A DNA stretch of 64,000 bases from Phycisphaerales bacterium. Its GTDB lineage: Bacteria; Planctomycetota; Phycisphaerae; Phycisphaerales; SM1A02. This document shows, piece by piece, positions 20,424 to 30,567 of the stretch. Location: the NCBI GenBank assembly GCA_022446905.1, contig JAKVBT010000010.1, forward strand, positions 62,001 through 126,000, in the 5' to 3' direction. The number at the start of each line of letters is the position of its first letter. Position 1 is the first letter of the stretch. Under the pieces are notes generated by a model. It did not search any database. It saw only the letters and a program-made list of their open reading frames with translations, and was not told where the DNA came from. Made by a program: the position numbers and the translations under genes.

Positions 20424-23365
20424 GGCTTTTCTGGCTGATCTTGTTGCTCATGTGGATCCAACATGATTAATTCTGGCTGGAAGCGATCAATCTCAGTTTG
20501 TACAGGATCGCGATCAGGAAGTGTGACACGGCGAGTTGGAGGCGTGCTCGATTTTCCAGAAAGTCTGCGGTGCACGTTGAGGTCAATGGCCTTTTCGCTC
20601 TCCGCGATTTGATCTGCAAGTGGACGGGCGATGGCATCGAGACGTTCAAGATCTTGAACATTGAAATTTGTGTAATTATCAACGGGGCGGTGAACCACAG
20701 TCGGCGTGATAAAGACAATGAGTTCTGTACGTTCGAGGTCCTCATCGTTGAACTCAAACAAAGCGCCAAGCAGCGGGATATCCGCGAGAAGAGGAATTCG
20801 GTTCCTCGTAATCGACTCGGTTTCCTTCAGCAGGCCACCAAGGACGACGGTTTGGCCATCAAGCAGCACGGTGTGGGTGGTCACTTGTTTGCGACCAAAG
20901 ATGGCTGTGTTTGTGCTTCCAACGGAATAATTCGGATTGACGACGTTGGAGATTTCGACACTGACTGTCAAGTCGACAGCGCCTTCTTCTGTGATTCGTG
21001 GCCGGACATTCAGAAACACACCAATATTTTTGTACTCAATCGTTGTTGACGTATTCAGGCCACCAGAAGCTGCTTCGACAGTGCCAGTCGCAATAGGAAA
21101 CTCTTCGCCAGAGAAGAAGACGGCTTCCTCATTATCTGCGGTAAAGACTCGCGGTTCTTGAATAATGCGTGTATTCGTAATCGTGTTAAGAGCCTCAATG
21201 ATGACATCGACAGAAAAGCCACCCAGATTAAAGGTAGAGGGTCCTTGGTTCTGTGCTCCAAACAAGTTCAACAAGAATTCTTGCGCGGTGAAGGTCACGC
21301 CGACACTACCATTAACAATTGCGCCTTGGTTGGCGGCGCCAGGCCAATTGCCGAATTTCATGCCAAGATTCAGGGCGTCGTCAAGGTCAACTTCAACCAC
21401 GGTTGCAGAGAGCATGACCTGCCGGCGAGGTTGGTCAAATGCTTCGATGAGTTTGCGCATTGATTCTTGGTAAGCCGGTGGCGCGAGAATCGCGAGCGCA
21501 TTCTGACGCACGATCGGCACAATGCGAACTTTTCCAATCAGGGCTGATTCTGGAGCCTGCTCTTGGTCTCCACTGGCATTGCCCCACGGGAACTGCAGAT
21601 CCTGACTGGTTGAGGAGTTGTCTGGGCCAGTGATATTCACGCCGCCACTGTCGCCGCTTGCAGAGAAGCCTTCTGCGGATAACCCCGTATCGGGACGGGG
21701 TAGAGAGGCTCGGCCGCTGCCTGCTTGGGCAAGCAGAATATTGAGTTCTTCCGTCAGCGATACAGCATCTGCATATTTCAGTGGAATGATCTCAGGTAGG
21801 CCTGCATCGGAGGGGGCATCGATGCGTTCGATGATGCTCTCAATAAATGCAAAACTCTGTTCTGTCTTAGAGAGCACCAGAAGGGCATTGCGATCAGGGA
21901 AGGCTTCAATCTGATAGACGCCAGCAATGCCGACGGTGGCGTCTGTGCGTTGACTTTGTTGGTTGCCACCACCACGGTTGGTTCGTGAGCCGGTGTTACT
22001 TGAAGAACTTGTTCCTCCAGCACCAAGCACACTGATCAGCAGGTCCTTGACCTTGATTGGATCGGTGTGGCGAAGCACGAACAGGCGTGATGTGCCTTCA
22101 GGTCGAGGAAGGTCCCACTCAGTTTCAATGAGTATGCCAATGTCATCAATGGTTTCTGCTTCGCCTTGCACAGTGACCGTGTTCTGCTGTTCATTAACGG
22201 TCAGGCGCATTGGAGCCTCAGTAGGCCCTTGGACGTTGGTGTTGTTGGCTGGGGTCGTGCCGCCTCGGTTGGTGCGGTTGTTTCTGGACTGATTGCTTGT
22301 TCCGCCAGTACGGGTCGTTCCAGACTGTTCAAAGAGATCAAGAATGTTGGCCTCAATTTCGCGAGCGTCGGCATAACGCAAGCGGAAGGTCTCAATTCTG
22401 GGTTGCAGCCAGGTTCGATCCAGATCAGTGATGATCGATTCGATCTGTTGACACAGTCCGATGTCGCCAAGCACCATGAGTTGATTTGAAAGTGCGTCTT
22501 CCTTCATCTTGGCCCATTGGTCGGGGAAGAACTCGGAGATGTCATCCTTGATCTGGCCAGCGGCAGCACGCTCGAGTTGAAAGATCTTGAAGACCAAGAC
22601 CCCGCGTTCCTGGCGATCAGCAAGGGACTCACTGGCAGGGATGACTTCGATTTCACCGAGTTGCGTTGTCATTTCATCGAGGGGGCCAATAAAGATCACG
22701 CGTTCACGCTCGATGATGCCGATCTCGTTGAGACGTAAATAGGTCAGGATGAAGTCAAGTGCTTCCTGCCTTGGCATTGGCTGATCAGCAACAATGTTGA
22801 ACTCCTTTCGCGAGGTCGAAGTGTCATTGCCGATTGGCATGACTACTTTGCCTGTTTCCAAGGCGATGAGTTCAATCAGTTCGTCAAGTTTGACATCTTT
22901 GAAGGCCAGAACGACAGGCTCGTCCTTGACCGCGCGTCGGGCATTGGGAACGCCATTGGTGGTCCAGAGGACCGGCGCTGGCTCAGGCATATCTTCTGAG
23001 GTGTCAGACCCTTCATTGCTCTGAGTCACGGGATCGCTGTCCGATGCAGCGGATTCTTCCTCAACTTGATCATCTTCCTGGGCTGCGGGCTCATCAGGCG
23101 AGGGAATTTCAGCTTCTTCAGGTTCAAGCTCGACCGTGGCCGGTTCTGTGGGTTCAGGTTCCACGATTGGCGGCTCGGAGGGCTCAGGGCGACCCTGTTG
23201 GGCGAGCGCCATGTCGGGGGTAGCGAGCAGCACGACAGCTGCCAGTGCGATCACGATCTTGAACATGGGTTTGAAGTACACAGGCCTTCCTTTTGGTTCA
23301 GCTTGGGGTACAACGCGGCTGATCGGTGTGTATTCCGTGCCGGACGGGCGAATTTGCACACTCAT
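20420..23365 (-). CDS. gspD: type II secretion system secretin GspD
   Basis: Repeated N-domain motifs, Asn/Gly/Ser-rich linkers, secretin core 'VMLSATVVEVDLDDALNLGMKFGNW', 'TRIIQEPRVFTADNEEAVFFSGEEFPI', 'VVLGGLLKETESITRNRIPLLADIPLLGALFEF'. The signal peptide probably begins at the internal Met at 23266. Confidence 0.95.
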   Translation of the reverse strand: MSVQIRPSGTEYTPISRVVPQAEPKGRPVYFKPMFKIVIALAAVVLLATPDMALAQQGRPEPSEPPIVEPEPTEPATVELEPEEAEIPSPDEPAAQEDDQVEEESAASDSDPVTQSNEGSDTSEDMPEPAPVLWTTNGVPNARRAVKDEPVVLAFKDVKLDELIELIALETGKVVMPIGNDTSTSRKEFNIVADQPMPRQEALDFILTYLRLNEIGIIERERVIFIGPLDEMTTQLGEIEVIPASESLADRQERGVLVFKIFQLERAAAGQIKDDISEFFPDQWAKMKEDALSNQLMVLGDIGLCQQIESIITDLDRTWLQPRIETFRLRYADAREIEANILDLFEQSGTTRTGGTSNQSRNNRTNRGGTTPANNTNVQGPTEAPMRLTVNEQQNTVTVQGEAETIDDIGILIETEWDLPRPEGTSRLFVLRHTDPIKVKDLLISVLGAGGTSSSSNTGSRTNRGGGNQQSQRTDATVGIAGVYQIEAFPDRNALLVLSKTEQSFAFIESIIERIDAPSDAGLPEIIPLKYADAVSLTEELNILLAQAGSGRASLPRPDTGLSAEGFSASGDSGGVNITGPDNSSTSQDLQFPWGNASGDQEQAPESALIGKVRIVPIVRQNALAILAPPAYQESMRKLIEAFDQPRRQVMLSATVVEVDLDDALNLGMKFGNWPGAANQGAIVNGSVGVTFTAQEFLLNLFGAQNQGPSTFNLGGFSVDVIIEALNTITNTRIIQEPRVFTADNEEAVFFSGEEFPIATGTVEAASGGLNTSTTIEYKNIGVFLNVRPRITEEGAVDLTVSVEISNVVNPNYSVGSTNTAIFGRKQVTTHTVLLDGQTVVLGGLLKETESITRNRIPLLADIPLLGALFEFNDEDLERTELIVFITPTVVHRPVDNYTNFNVQDLERLDAIARPLADQIAESEKAIDLNVHRRLSGKSSTPPTRRVTLPDRDPVQTEIDRFQPELIMLDPHEQQDQPEKP

Positions 23366-24111
23366 GGCTGGGTGCCTTTTGTTGGCCGCCCTTCTGGGGA
23401 GGACTTAATCGGAGATTCAGTAGGCAACGAGAAGACTTCTGCCAGGCCGCTCTCGGAATAGACTTTTCCGGGGGCCTCGAAAAGTTCCACTTCAAACGGT
23501 CCGCCGCCACGCCACATCACGTCGATGTGACTGGGCGGATCAATGGCGATGACCTCAATTTCATCCATTTCTTGCCCCAGTGGGATCACCATGAGACCCT
23601 CATCGGCTCGAAAGATGGCATCAGATCCATAGATGGCGATGAGATCGGGTCCGCCATAGCGACGTGGTCGAGGGTCAGGGGGTGGAGGCGGTGGAGGTGG
23701 TGGCTCGATTTCACAGGTCTCGGCGCTACATTGCGTGTCTTTGCCAATAAACCGACCACCGCGATCGCGGCAGATGTCCCGTTTGAGAATGCGGCACTCA
23801 TCTTCGATACAGCATGCTCCAATTGGTTCTGGCGGCTTGGGGCGTGGAGGAGCGGGAGGTTCGAAGAAGAACGAACGGCCATGGATTCGATTCAGATCCG
23901 TTCGGTGAGCGACATCGTGGGCAGCGACCAAGCGGTCATAGGCCGCGTCATCGAGGTTATCGCCACCCCCGACCACCCGAAGAGAACCAAGCGCTGGCAG
24001 CAGGAGCCAGCAGCCAATCACAAATAACAGGATGCTGGCGGCGAGGCTCACGCCAAGTGGGCCTTGGAGTTGATCACGGTCGATCATCGGCGTCGCCCCT
24101 CGTTGATCCAT
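23362..24111 (-). CDS. T2SS-operon membrane-anchored protein in the GspC/PilP-like position (single TM, Pro-rich linkers, Cys-rich module)
   Basis: N-terminal TM 'LGVSLAASILLFVIGCWLLLPALG', linkers 'PPAPPRPKPPEP' and 'PPPPPPPPPDPRP', 'GACCIEDECRILKRDICRDRGGRFIGKDTQC'; lies between gspD and the gspM-like gene. Confidence 0.7.
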   Translation of the reverse strand: MDQRGATPMIDRDQLQGPLGVSLAASILLFVIGCWLLLPALGSLRVVGGGDNLDDAAYDRLVAAHDVAHRTDLNRIHGRSFFFEPPAPPRPKPPEPIGACCIEDECRILKRDICRDRGGRFIGKDTQCSAETCEIEPPPPPPPPPDPRPRRYGGPDLIAIYGSDAIFRADEGLMVIPLGQEMDEIEVIAIDPPSHIDVMWRGGGPFEVELFEAPGKVYSESGLAEVFSLPTESPIKSSPEGRPTKGTQP

Positions 24112-24665
24112 GCTTCAAGGGTGAGTTCAATATCAAGCGATCGTCCGCCATCTTTCCCGCGCTTTATTCGCGCAGATGTGATGCCTTCCAGATTGGCGGA
24201 GTTTTCCAAGGCACCAATTGCTTCATAGGCCACTTCGTCATCGGCGCTAAAGGTCACGGTCACCTTGATCCGTTCGACGCCTTGTAGCGCTCCGCCGCCC
24301 ACTTTGACCGCACTGGAAGATTCCGTGAGGTTGTACTTCCGGATACCACTGTCGGCCATGATCTTTGTGATGGCCTCGAGCATGTCCTGAGATTCATTGC
24401 TGCGAGACGCCGGCGATGACATCGGTCCGTAGGCAATCACGGCTGCGCGCTGTGCAGTGGCGGTATTGGCTGCTTGATCAATCCGATCTACCTGAGCCAC
24501 AATCTGATTTGCCTCATCGCTCCAGTGAGCCGCAATGGGACTGATCGTAGAGGACCAGATGAGAAACAGCAGCAGGGCAATGCCAATGACGGCCACGAGT
24601 CGAATCGACCGTGACATCTGCATGAACTCAGCACGCACTCGCTCGATGACACGCTCTTGGGTCAT
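24084..24665 (-). CDS. GspM/PilO-like T2SS inner-membrane protein
   Basis: Short cytoplasmic N-terminus, one TM 'LVAVIGIALLLFLIWSSTI', heptad-rich stretch, ferredoxin-like C-terminal pattern; follows the gspL-like gene. Confidence 0.65.
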   Translation of the reverse strand: MTQERVIERVRAEFMQMSRSIRLVAVIGIALLLFLIWSSTISPIAAHWSDEANQIVAQVDRIDQAANTATAQRAAVIAYGPMSSPASRSNESQDMLEAITKIMADSGIRKYNLTESSSAVKVGGGALQGVERIKVTVTFSADDEVAYEAIGALENSANLEGITSARIKRGKDGGRSLDIELTLEAWINEGRRR

Positions 24666-26665
24666 GGCTCGTCCTCTCTAGGGAGCGATCGCAAGTGCGT
24701 GAAGAGTCTTCGGAAGTAGTCTTTCAAGGCCGCATCAGTTTCAGGGTCGAGGTTCCTCGATCGCGCTGCTGAGACGCTATTGATCTTTGCTTTGGTTTCC
24801 GCTCGTGTCAGGGTGGCGATCTGTTCGTCCGTCAGAATCTCAGGGACAGCACCCATGTCACCTGCTGAAAGGTCGCCTGAAAGCACATTGCTATCACTGA
24901 CGCTCAACGATCCAGTGTCGCTAGCGGTTGAACTACCCCCAAGGCTTGAACCCCCACTAAACACACTGACGCCATTGGACGGCTTCCCGCCACCTGAAGA
25001 CGGACCTGTAGCAATGCTGGGCGTTGTGATTGGTGTTGTGGGCGCTGCTGGCAGTGATGGGCGAGTGGTAGCGGGTCTAGGTGATGAACTACTGCTGCCA
25101 GAATCGTTTGCACTTGGTGCGGAGGCTGTTGTGGTTGCGGGGGGCTTCGCGGAGGCGGCAGCCTCATCTGGGTGCACCGGGACCCATTTTGCAGCCAAGC
25201 TTGGTCGAGGATCAGGGCCACCATCGGAGGTCTTGGGGAGTTTGTGTCTTCGCTGTTGCAAAGTCCACGCTGCAAAGTCCTGATCTTCTGAGTAGCGGGG
25301 CCGATAGGTCGGCCGTGACACCGAAGCCGACATGGTGAACTCGCGTTCGCCGAGATTCGATCTCGCGCCCCATTCGACACTGACATCACGGAAGACGCCT
25401 GAGACCTGCATGAGGTCCTTCATGTTCGCAATGAGGTCAGCTGCGGATTGGCCATCAAAAGCAGTCGCAGAACCGCCGACCCGCACCGGTTCGCCACTTG
25501 CCATTCGGATGCTGTCAAGTTTGACGCCAAGGGGTGTGGCAGCAGCAATATCTGAGATCAGTTTCGTCACGGGGATCGAACTGGATGAGAGCTGACCATA
25601 AAGTTGCTGGCGCTGCTCCACCATCGCTGCTTGGTCGACCACAGTGTTGAGGTCGCCGGTTGTGATTCGGAGAATCGCCAGTTGGAGGCCGCTGATAATG
25701 ATGGGGCCAAGAATGACGACTACGATTAGTGCGGCGACAAGCCCAATAGCAGTTCGCCTTTCTGACAGATGGTCAATTGCCTGTTCAGTTCTGGTTGGTG
25801 TGATTTCTGGAAGTGAAGGTCGAAGGGCTGAGGCTGTTGCGAGTTCTCCGGTGGCTGCCAATGCGCATCCAAGTGCAATTCCAAAGTGACGCCACTCGAG
25901 TTGGGCTGCTTGCGGACAGCGTTGCTTGAGGTTCTGTTGCACGCTCTCTGGGAGGGCCAGTCCAATATCTGCAGACTGGTTCAATTCCAAGCCATCTCCT
26001 AATGACCTTGATTCATCAGGCGACCAGCCTGCTTGTAGTGCAGACTCAAGAACAAAGCGACGGATGCTTGCTTCATCACCAGAATCAAGGCGGGTGGTTC
26101 GCGCTGTTGCTCTGCCAAGGCCAGCGAGCACCAATGCAGCGCTTCCCTCATTGCGGTCATGCCAGATCAGTGGGAGGTCCGGCCGTGCATCGCCAAGCAG
26201 GGCAAGCAGCCCAATGACGTCGGGGATCGCCAGCAAGTCTTGTGACTCCGCCATCGGGAGTTGAATAGATCGTTCTAGAGGCCATGCGACGGCGACTCCA
26301 AACTGCTGGTCATCATTCTTCCCAGGTTGCATGGCTACAGCGATTCGGTGCAAGGGGACCGAGTCGTCAAATGCCTCGTGGGCTTCTTGGGCAAGTTGAT
26401 GTTCAAGTGTCGCGGGGTCGCCATGCCCGAGCATGATGGTACGTGTCAGTGTGGCTTCTGCAGGCACCACAATGCGGACCGTATTGGGGGCAGCGGCAGC
26501 ACAGATCTCCCGAGCGGTTTGCGGGTCAAGCGAGTCCGCCTCCAGAATCTCAATGCCCTGGGCGGCTCTTCTAAAGTGCAGGCGACGCCAAGCCCCATCT
26601 GTCCAGTGCAGGATGGTCAGGGCGTCGCTGGGGGTCGCAGCGGGGTCAGAACTGTGCCGGCTCAT
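24662..26665 (-). CDS. GspL-like protein (actin-like N-terminal half + TM + PilN-like half + Ser/Thr/Pro-rich tail)
   Basis: 'RTAIGLVAALIVVVILGPIIISGLQLAILR' TM followed by PilN-like 'MVEQRQQLYGQLSSSSIPVTKLISDIAAATPLGVKLDSIRM'; operon position between gspK and the gspM-like gene. Confidence 0.65.
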   Translation of the reverse strand: MSRHSSDPAATPSDALTILHWTDGAWRRLHFRRAAQGIEILEADSLDPQTAREICAAAAPNTVRIVVPAEATLTRTIMLGHGDPATLEHQLAQEAHEAFDDSVPLHRIAVAMQPGKNDDQQFGVAVAWPLERSIQLPMAESQDLLAIPDVIGLLALLGDARPDLPLIWHDRNEGSAALVLAGLGRATARTTRLDSGDEASIRRFVLESALQAGWSPDESRSLGDGLELNQSADIGLALPESVQQNLKQRCPQAAQLEWRHFGIALGCALAATGELATASALRPSLPEITPTRTEQAIDHLSERRTAIGLVAALIVVVILGPIIISGLQLAILRITTGDLNTVVDQAAMVEQRQQLYGQLSSSSIPVTKLISDIAAATPLGVKLDSIRMASGEPVRVGGSATAFDGQSAADLIANMKDLMQVSGVFRDVSVEWGARSNLGEREFTMSASVSRPTYRPRYSEDQDFAAWTLQQRRHKLPKTSDGGPDPRPSLAAKWVPVHPDEAAASAKPPATTTASAPSANDSGSSSSSPRPATTRPSLPAAPTTPITTPSIATGPSSGGGKPSNGVSVFSGGSSLGGSSTASDTGSLSVSDSNVLSGDLSAGDMGAVPEILTDEQIATLTRAETKAKINSVSAARSRNLDPETDAALKDYFRRLFTHLRSLPREDEP

Positions 26666-26745
26666 TGGTGCTGGAGGATATCCGAAACGGGCTTTTTGAC
26701 ACGATCAGGGGAGGGGACCGCCCCCACCTCAGGGTTTGCCAGAAC

Positions 26746-28071
26746 TCAGTCCTCGCGGTATTCCAGAATCCTGATCGGCAGAGTGGAACGATCAACCACA
26801 AGGTTGATTTCACGGGACTCGCCAGTTGCTTCACTATGGCCTCGGCTGGAGATGGAGTAGACGTTGCTGTGGGTGCTGAACATCTGCAGTAACTGCTGCA
26901 TGGCGGAGGCATCCATGCCAGGGAGGTCCCAGAGGTCCACGGGGCTCACCAGCCCCCCGGCCCGCCCGGCCCGGAGGGCCAGCAGGCTGTCAACCATGCG
27001 TTCGCTGCCAACAAACATCTCGTAGAGGGTGGCCGCAGGAACCGTATTGAGGTTCATTCTGCCCCAATCCGATCGGTGTCCCGGTCGCATCGTCGTCTCA
27101 GACAGGATGATGGCCACTTCATCAGGGCTAAAGGTGATCTCTTGAGAATCGTCGTCGGTCTGGCCATTGGCTGTGGACGTTTCGCCGAGGCTGGAGGCCA
27201 GAGTCAGTGGGTCAAATCCCTCTGTGGCTCCTTGGGACACAAGCCAGAGGGCTTTCTCTTCGGGAAGTTGTAGGCCGAAATGATCAAATCGCTCTATGAG
27301 TTCAGCGGTATCAGTGGCCATCAGCCAGATGCGGGGCATGCCACTGAGGGTGGCGCCATCCAGGCGTGATCGGACGGTCAGCCGGCCGGACCATCCAGCA
27401 TCAAGGCTGCCGGACTGATCATCCCAGGGCAAGACCTCATCGCCATCATCTTCTTCTGCATCCAGTCTGGCGTTCAGATTGAAGTCCTCCCCTCGAATGT
27501 CATCGGGCTCAATCCCTGCAACCAGCTCAAGTTCGGCCACACTCTGCATGGGGCCGTTGCGTGGTTCATATCGCGCATCGAGTGACAGGTAGTACTCACG
27601 CTCAACGCCAAATTCACTGGGCTCATCATCTTCATCAATCCAATCCTCAATGGCGGCGAATACGCCCCACGCCAGTGGGCCAAACATAATGTCGATGTAG
27701 CCACGTTGGGGACCGTTGACGTTGAGCTTGGAGTGTTCATCCATCGGACCTGCAAACGGACGAGTGGCGTCGCCGGCTCGATGCTGAATGATCCAGTCGC
27801 CTCCTGGAACTTCGCCAAAGTGCACTGCCTCCAAGTCTGCGGACAATGCCAACGCATCCCCTGGCACAGGATTGGCGGTGTGATAAGCGAGCCGAGCGAT
27901 GGTGGCTTCCGCACCTGCTCGAGCAGCCCACCTCGCGCGAATGCGCTCATGCGTATCTCGACCGATCGTTGCCATGCGCATGGTCCACACCTGCATGGTC
28001 GACACCAGCAGTGCGGTGATGACCAACCCCCACAACACGGCAACGATTGCTGTTCCATGACGCTGGCTCAT
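26746..28071 (-). CDS. gspK: T2SS minor pseudopilin GspK-like
   Basis: 'GTAIVAVLWGLVITALLVSTMQVWTM' N-terminal helix, 'DEHSKLNVN', 'NLNTVPAATLYEMF' (helix-hairpin-helix-like), size 441 aa. Confidence 0.85.
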   Translation of the reverse strand: MSQRHGTAIVAVLWGLVITALLVSTMQVWTMRMATIGRDTHERIRARWAARAGAEATIARLAYHTANPVPGDALALSADLEAVHFGEVPGGDWIIQHRAGDATRPFAGPMDEHSKLNVNGPQRGYIDIMFGPLAWGVFAAIEDWIDEDDEPSEFGVEREYYLSLDARYEPRNGPMQSVAELELVAGIEPDDIRGEDFNLNARLDAEEDDGDEVLPWDDQSGSLDAGWSGRLTVRSRLDGATLSGMPRIWLMATDTAELIERFDHFGLQLPEEKALWLVSQGATEGFDPLTLASSLGETSTANGQTDDDSQEITFSPDEVAIILSETTMRPGHRSDWGRMNLNTVPAATLYEMFVGSERMVDSLLALRAGRAGGLVSPVDLWDLPGMDASAMQQLLQMFSTHSNVYSISSRGHSEATGESREINLVVDRSTLPIRILEYRED

Positions 28072-29024
28072 CGGGGTCCACCTTGGCCGCTTCCGCCCTG
28101 AAGTGTGGCGCTGCTGCCATCATTGCTGATGATGACTTGGCCCTCTGGGGTATCGATGACCATGCCACCTTGGCCCGAACTGCCTGCCTGCCCTGGCCCT
28201 CCTGTCAGGCTGCCGTCTCCAGCAGTCTCACGCTCCATCGGTGGAGGAGAGGCTGCGGCGACCGCTGCGATGAAGGCATCCTCTTGATCACTATCAACGC
28301 CAAATCGCTCCATCAGTTCCCATGCCATTTTGGAGTCAGCGACGTCGATAGGCATGGTGCTTCGGTCTAGCGGCACGACTGTGCGCAAAGTAGCGACGGG
28401 GTGATCGGCGGTTGACTCGCCTGGTGGCGCTCCTGTGGCTTCGACAGTCACACGCAGTGCCCAAGGGAGTCCATCGCGGTCGCTATCCCACTGTGTATGC
28501 CAGACACGACCATCCCACGCTTCGATGGACATTCCGATGATGCCTTCAGCAGCCGGCATCACCAATCCACCGCCGCGGGGGTAGGCATCGGGCATGGCAT
28601 CACGCCGCTGAAGCAGCACCGAACCGAGATCGTCATCCTCAATTCGGTATTGAGTCTCGAATTCGAGTCCATCGCCGTTGTATTCGATATCTCGTGTTGC
28701 TTGCAGGCGATTATTGAAGACCAGTATGTCGTCACGGTCGACGGGAGAACCATCGAGTGTTGTTGAGCGGTCTTCGACCAGGACTCTCGTGTAATAGAGA
28801 TCTGTGCGCCGTAGTACAGACACGAGATCTCGTCGCAGGATGCTCAGGGCGGCATCTGCTCTGAGGTGTGCTTCAATGCGGCCACGTACGGCATTTCGAC
28901 TCTTGACGATCTGTTGCATCGCCAGACCCATGGCTGCAAGCAAAAGTGCCATCAGTACTGCAGCCAAGATCAGTTCGATCATGGTGAAGCCGCGGCGTCG
29001 AGTTCGGCGTGCGTTGCGGTTCAC
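28068..29024 (-). CDS. T2SS pseudopilin GspJ-like
   Basis: Prepilin signal 'RRRGFTMIELILAAVLMALLLAAMGLAMQQIV'. Confidence 0.8.
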   Translation of the reverse strand: MNRNARRTRRRGFTMIELILAAVLMALLLAAMGLAMQQIVKSRNAVRGRIEAHLRADAALSILRRDLVSVLRRTDLYYTRVLVEDRSTTLDGSPVDRDDILVFNNRLQATRDIEYNGDGLEFETQYRIEDDDLGSVLLQRRDAMPDAYPRGGGLVMPAAEGIIGMSIEAWDGRVWHTQWDSDRDGLPWALRVTVEATGAPPGESTADHPVATLRTVVPLDRSTMPIDVADSKMAWELMERFGVDSDQEDAFIAAVAAASPPPMERETAGDGSLTGGPGQAGSSGQGGMVIDTPEGQVIISNDGSSATLQGGSGQGGPR

Positions 29025-29512
29025 TCGCTAACACTCCCCTCGGGGCTAGATTCTTCGTCCCAGGTTCGCGCTTCTCGATCAAGTTCTTCCAGTGGTCGCC
29101 AGTCAAGTGGGTCGTCAGGGTCACCTTGGCGTGGGGCTATGAGGGTGTCCACTTCAACGCTGTTGAGGCCGCGCCGGTCTTGCCAACTCACAACCGCTTT
29201 GACATTCCAAGCTTCCCACTCATTGGTCTTGCGAATTTCCACTGCCCACTGATACTGATCGAAGGGGACCTCATAGGTGCCCTCGGTTGGCTCAGAGACT
29301 TGATATTCGCGTGGTCCGGTCGCTAATACCAAGGCAAGTGTTTCGTCTGCGAGCCATGACGCGACGAGTCGACGCTCGCCAGCTTGCTCGGCGAGCAGGC
29401 TCTGGCTGGCAAGCGACATCGTGACGGCCAAGCCGATCGCCAGCATGAGCGCAGCGAGCATCACGTCAAGCAGCGCGACTCCATGTCGAGTGGCTCGGGG
29501 GCGGGACATCAC
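29021..29512 (-). CDS. T2SS pseudopilin GspI-like
   Basis: 'RHGVALLDVMLAALMLAIGLAVTMSLASQSLLAEQAGERRLVASWLADETLA'; operon position. Confidence 0.75.
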   Translation of the reverse strand: MMSRPRATRHGVALLDVMLAALMLAIGLAVTMSLASQSLLAEQAGERRLVASWLADETLALVLATGPREYQVSEPTEGTYEVPFDQYQWAVEIRKTNEWEAWNVKAVVSWQDRRGLNSVEVDTLIAPRQGDPDDPLDWRPLEELDREARTWDEESSPEGSVSE

Positions 29513-30093
29513 CAGTCCTCCTGCCAGCGGCCAGTGTTATCCAGATCTTCGGTGGCCCGGACGGTGTCATTGCGTAGCAGGCCGCCTGATCCACCACTGA
29601 TCGTAGGTCGCCATGCAGTTGGTGCCAAAGTCAGTACCACTTCCTGTGGAAGCCGCGTATCCGTACTGCGAACGGTCACCTGCATGAGGGGTCGTGGCTG
29701 ACCAGGAATGCTGGTCAATGGGCGGTCAGACGGGTCCATTTGATCGCCATCAAGCACAAACTCAAGTGCTGATACATCGACGCTTGCCGGCAGCCTAACC
29801 TCTTGTACAGAAAGATCCGGTACCCATTCAGCGGGCGCAGTTTCATCAGTGCGCCGGCGAAGCATCAAGCGCAGACTGTTCCGGTCTGGATTGCTGCTGA
29901 TGCCCACGGGGTCTTCGGCAAACTCACTGCGGACCGCATACATAAGCAGGAGATCGCCAATCTCTTCCACGGCCAGTTCAAACCGTCGGCCTTCCGTTCC
30001 AGAAAAACGAACCAGCACCACCGTCGCGAGCAACGCCATCATGACGGTGACGAGGATGACTTCAATCAGGGTGAAAGCGCGCCGCTGAGGCAT
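29509..30093 (-). CDS. T2SS pseudopilin GspH-like
   Basis: Prepilin signal 'RRAFTLIEVILVTVMMALLATVVLVRFSG'. Confidence 0.8.
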   Translation of the reverse strand: MPQRRAFTLIEVILVTVMMALLATVVLVRFSGTEGRRFELAVEEIGDLLLMYAVRSEFAEDPVGISSNPDRNSLRLMLRRRTDETAPAEWVPDLSVQEVRLPASVDVSALEFVLDGDQMDPSDRPLTSIPGQPRPLMQVTVRSTDTRLPQEVVLTLAPTAWRPTISGGSGGLLRNDTVRATEDLDNTGRWQEDW

Positions 30094-30099
30094 TGCAAT

Positions 30100-30567
30100 C
30101 TACTGCGTGAGATCCGCGTTGATGCCCTCGCCTCCAGCAGCTCGGTCGGCACCGTAGGAGACAATGTCAAAGTCGGCATTGACAACGCCTGGAACCTCCA
30201 CGAAGAAGGGCTCCTTCCACGGGTCAATGACGTCAGAGGCTTTGGACAGGTACGGCCCTTGAGGGCCGCCACCATTGTCCGGGCGTTTGGTCAGGAGCTC
30301 AAGGTTGAATCCCGGCTCGGGCAGTGGTTGTCCGACATCAATCAGGTAGAGCGTCAGCGCCTGGCTAATTTTGGAGGCCTGCGTTTTTGCGATTTCAGCT
30401 TGGCCGCGACCGAACATGCCACTCATCCGGGTGACTAGGACCGCCATAAGCAGCGCGATCACGGTCACCATCACAATGACTTCGACGAGCGTAAAAGCGC
30501 GTCGGGCGTGTCGGAGGTTGCGGCGTCGAGTGGTGTGCATTTGAAAACTCCTGGAATCAGTGATCAT
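30100..30567 (-). CDS. gspG: T2SS major pseudopilin GspG
   Basis: 'RRAFTLVEVIVMVTVIALLMAVLVTRMSG' and C-terminal 'DPWKEPFFVEVPG...DFDIVSYGADRAAGGEGINADL'. Confidence 0.88.
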   Translation of the reverse strand: MITDSRSFQMHTTRRRNLRHARRAFTLVEVIVMVTVIALLMAVLVTRMSGMFGRGQAEIAKTQASKISQALTLYLIDVGQPLPEPGFNLELLTKRPDNGGGPQGPYLSKASDVIDPWKEPFFVEVPGVVNADFDIVSYGADRAAGGEGINADLTQ

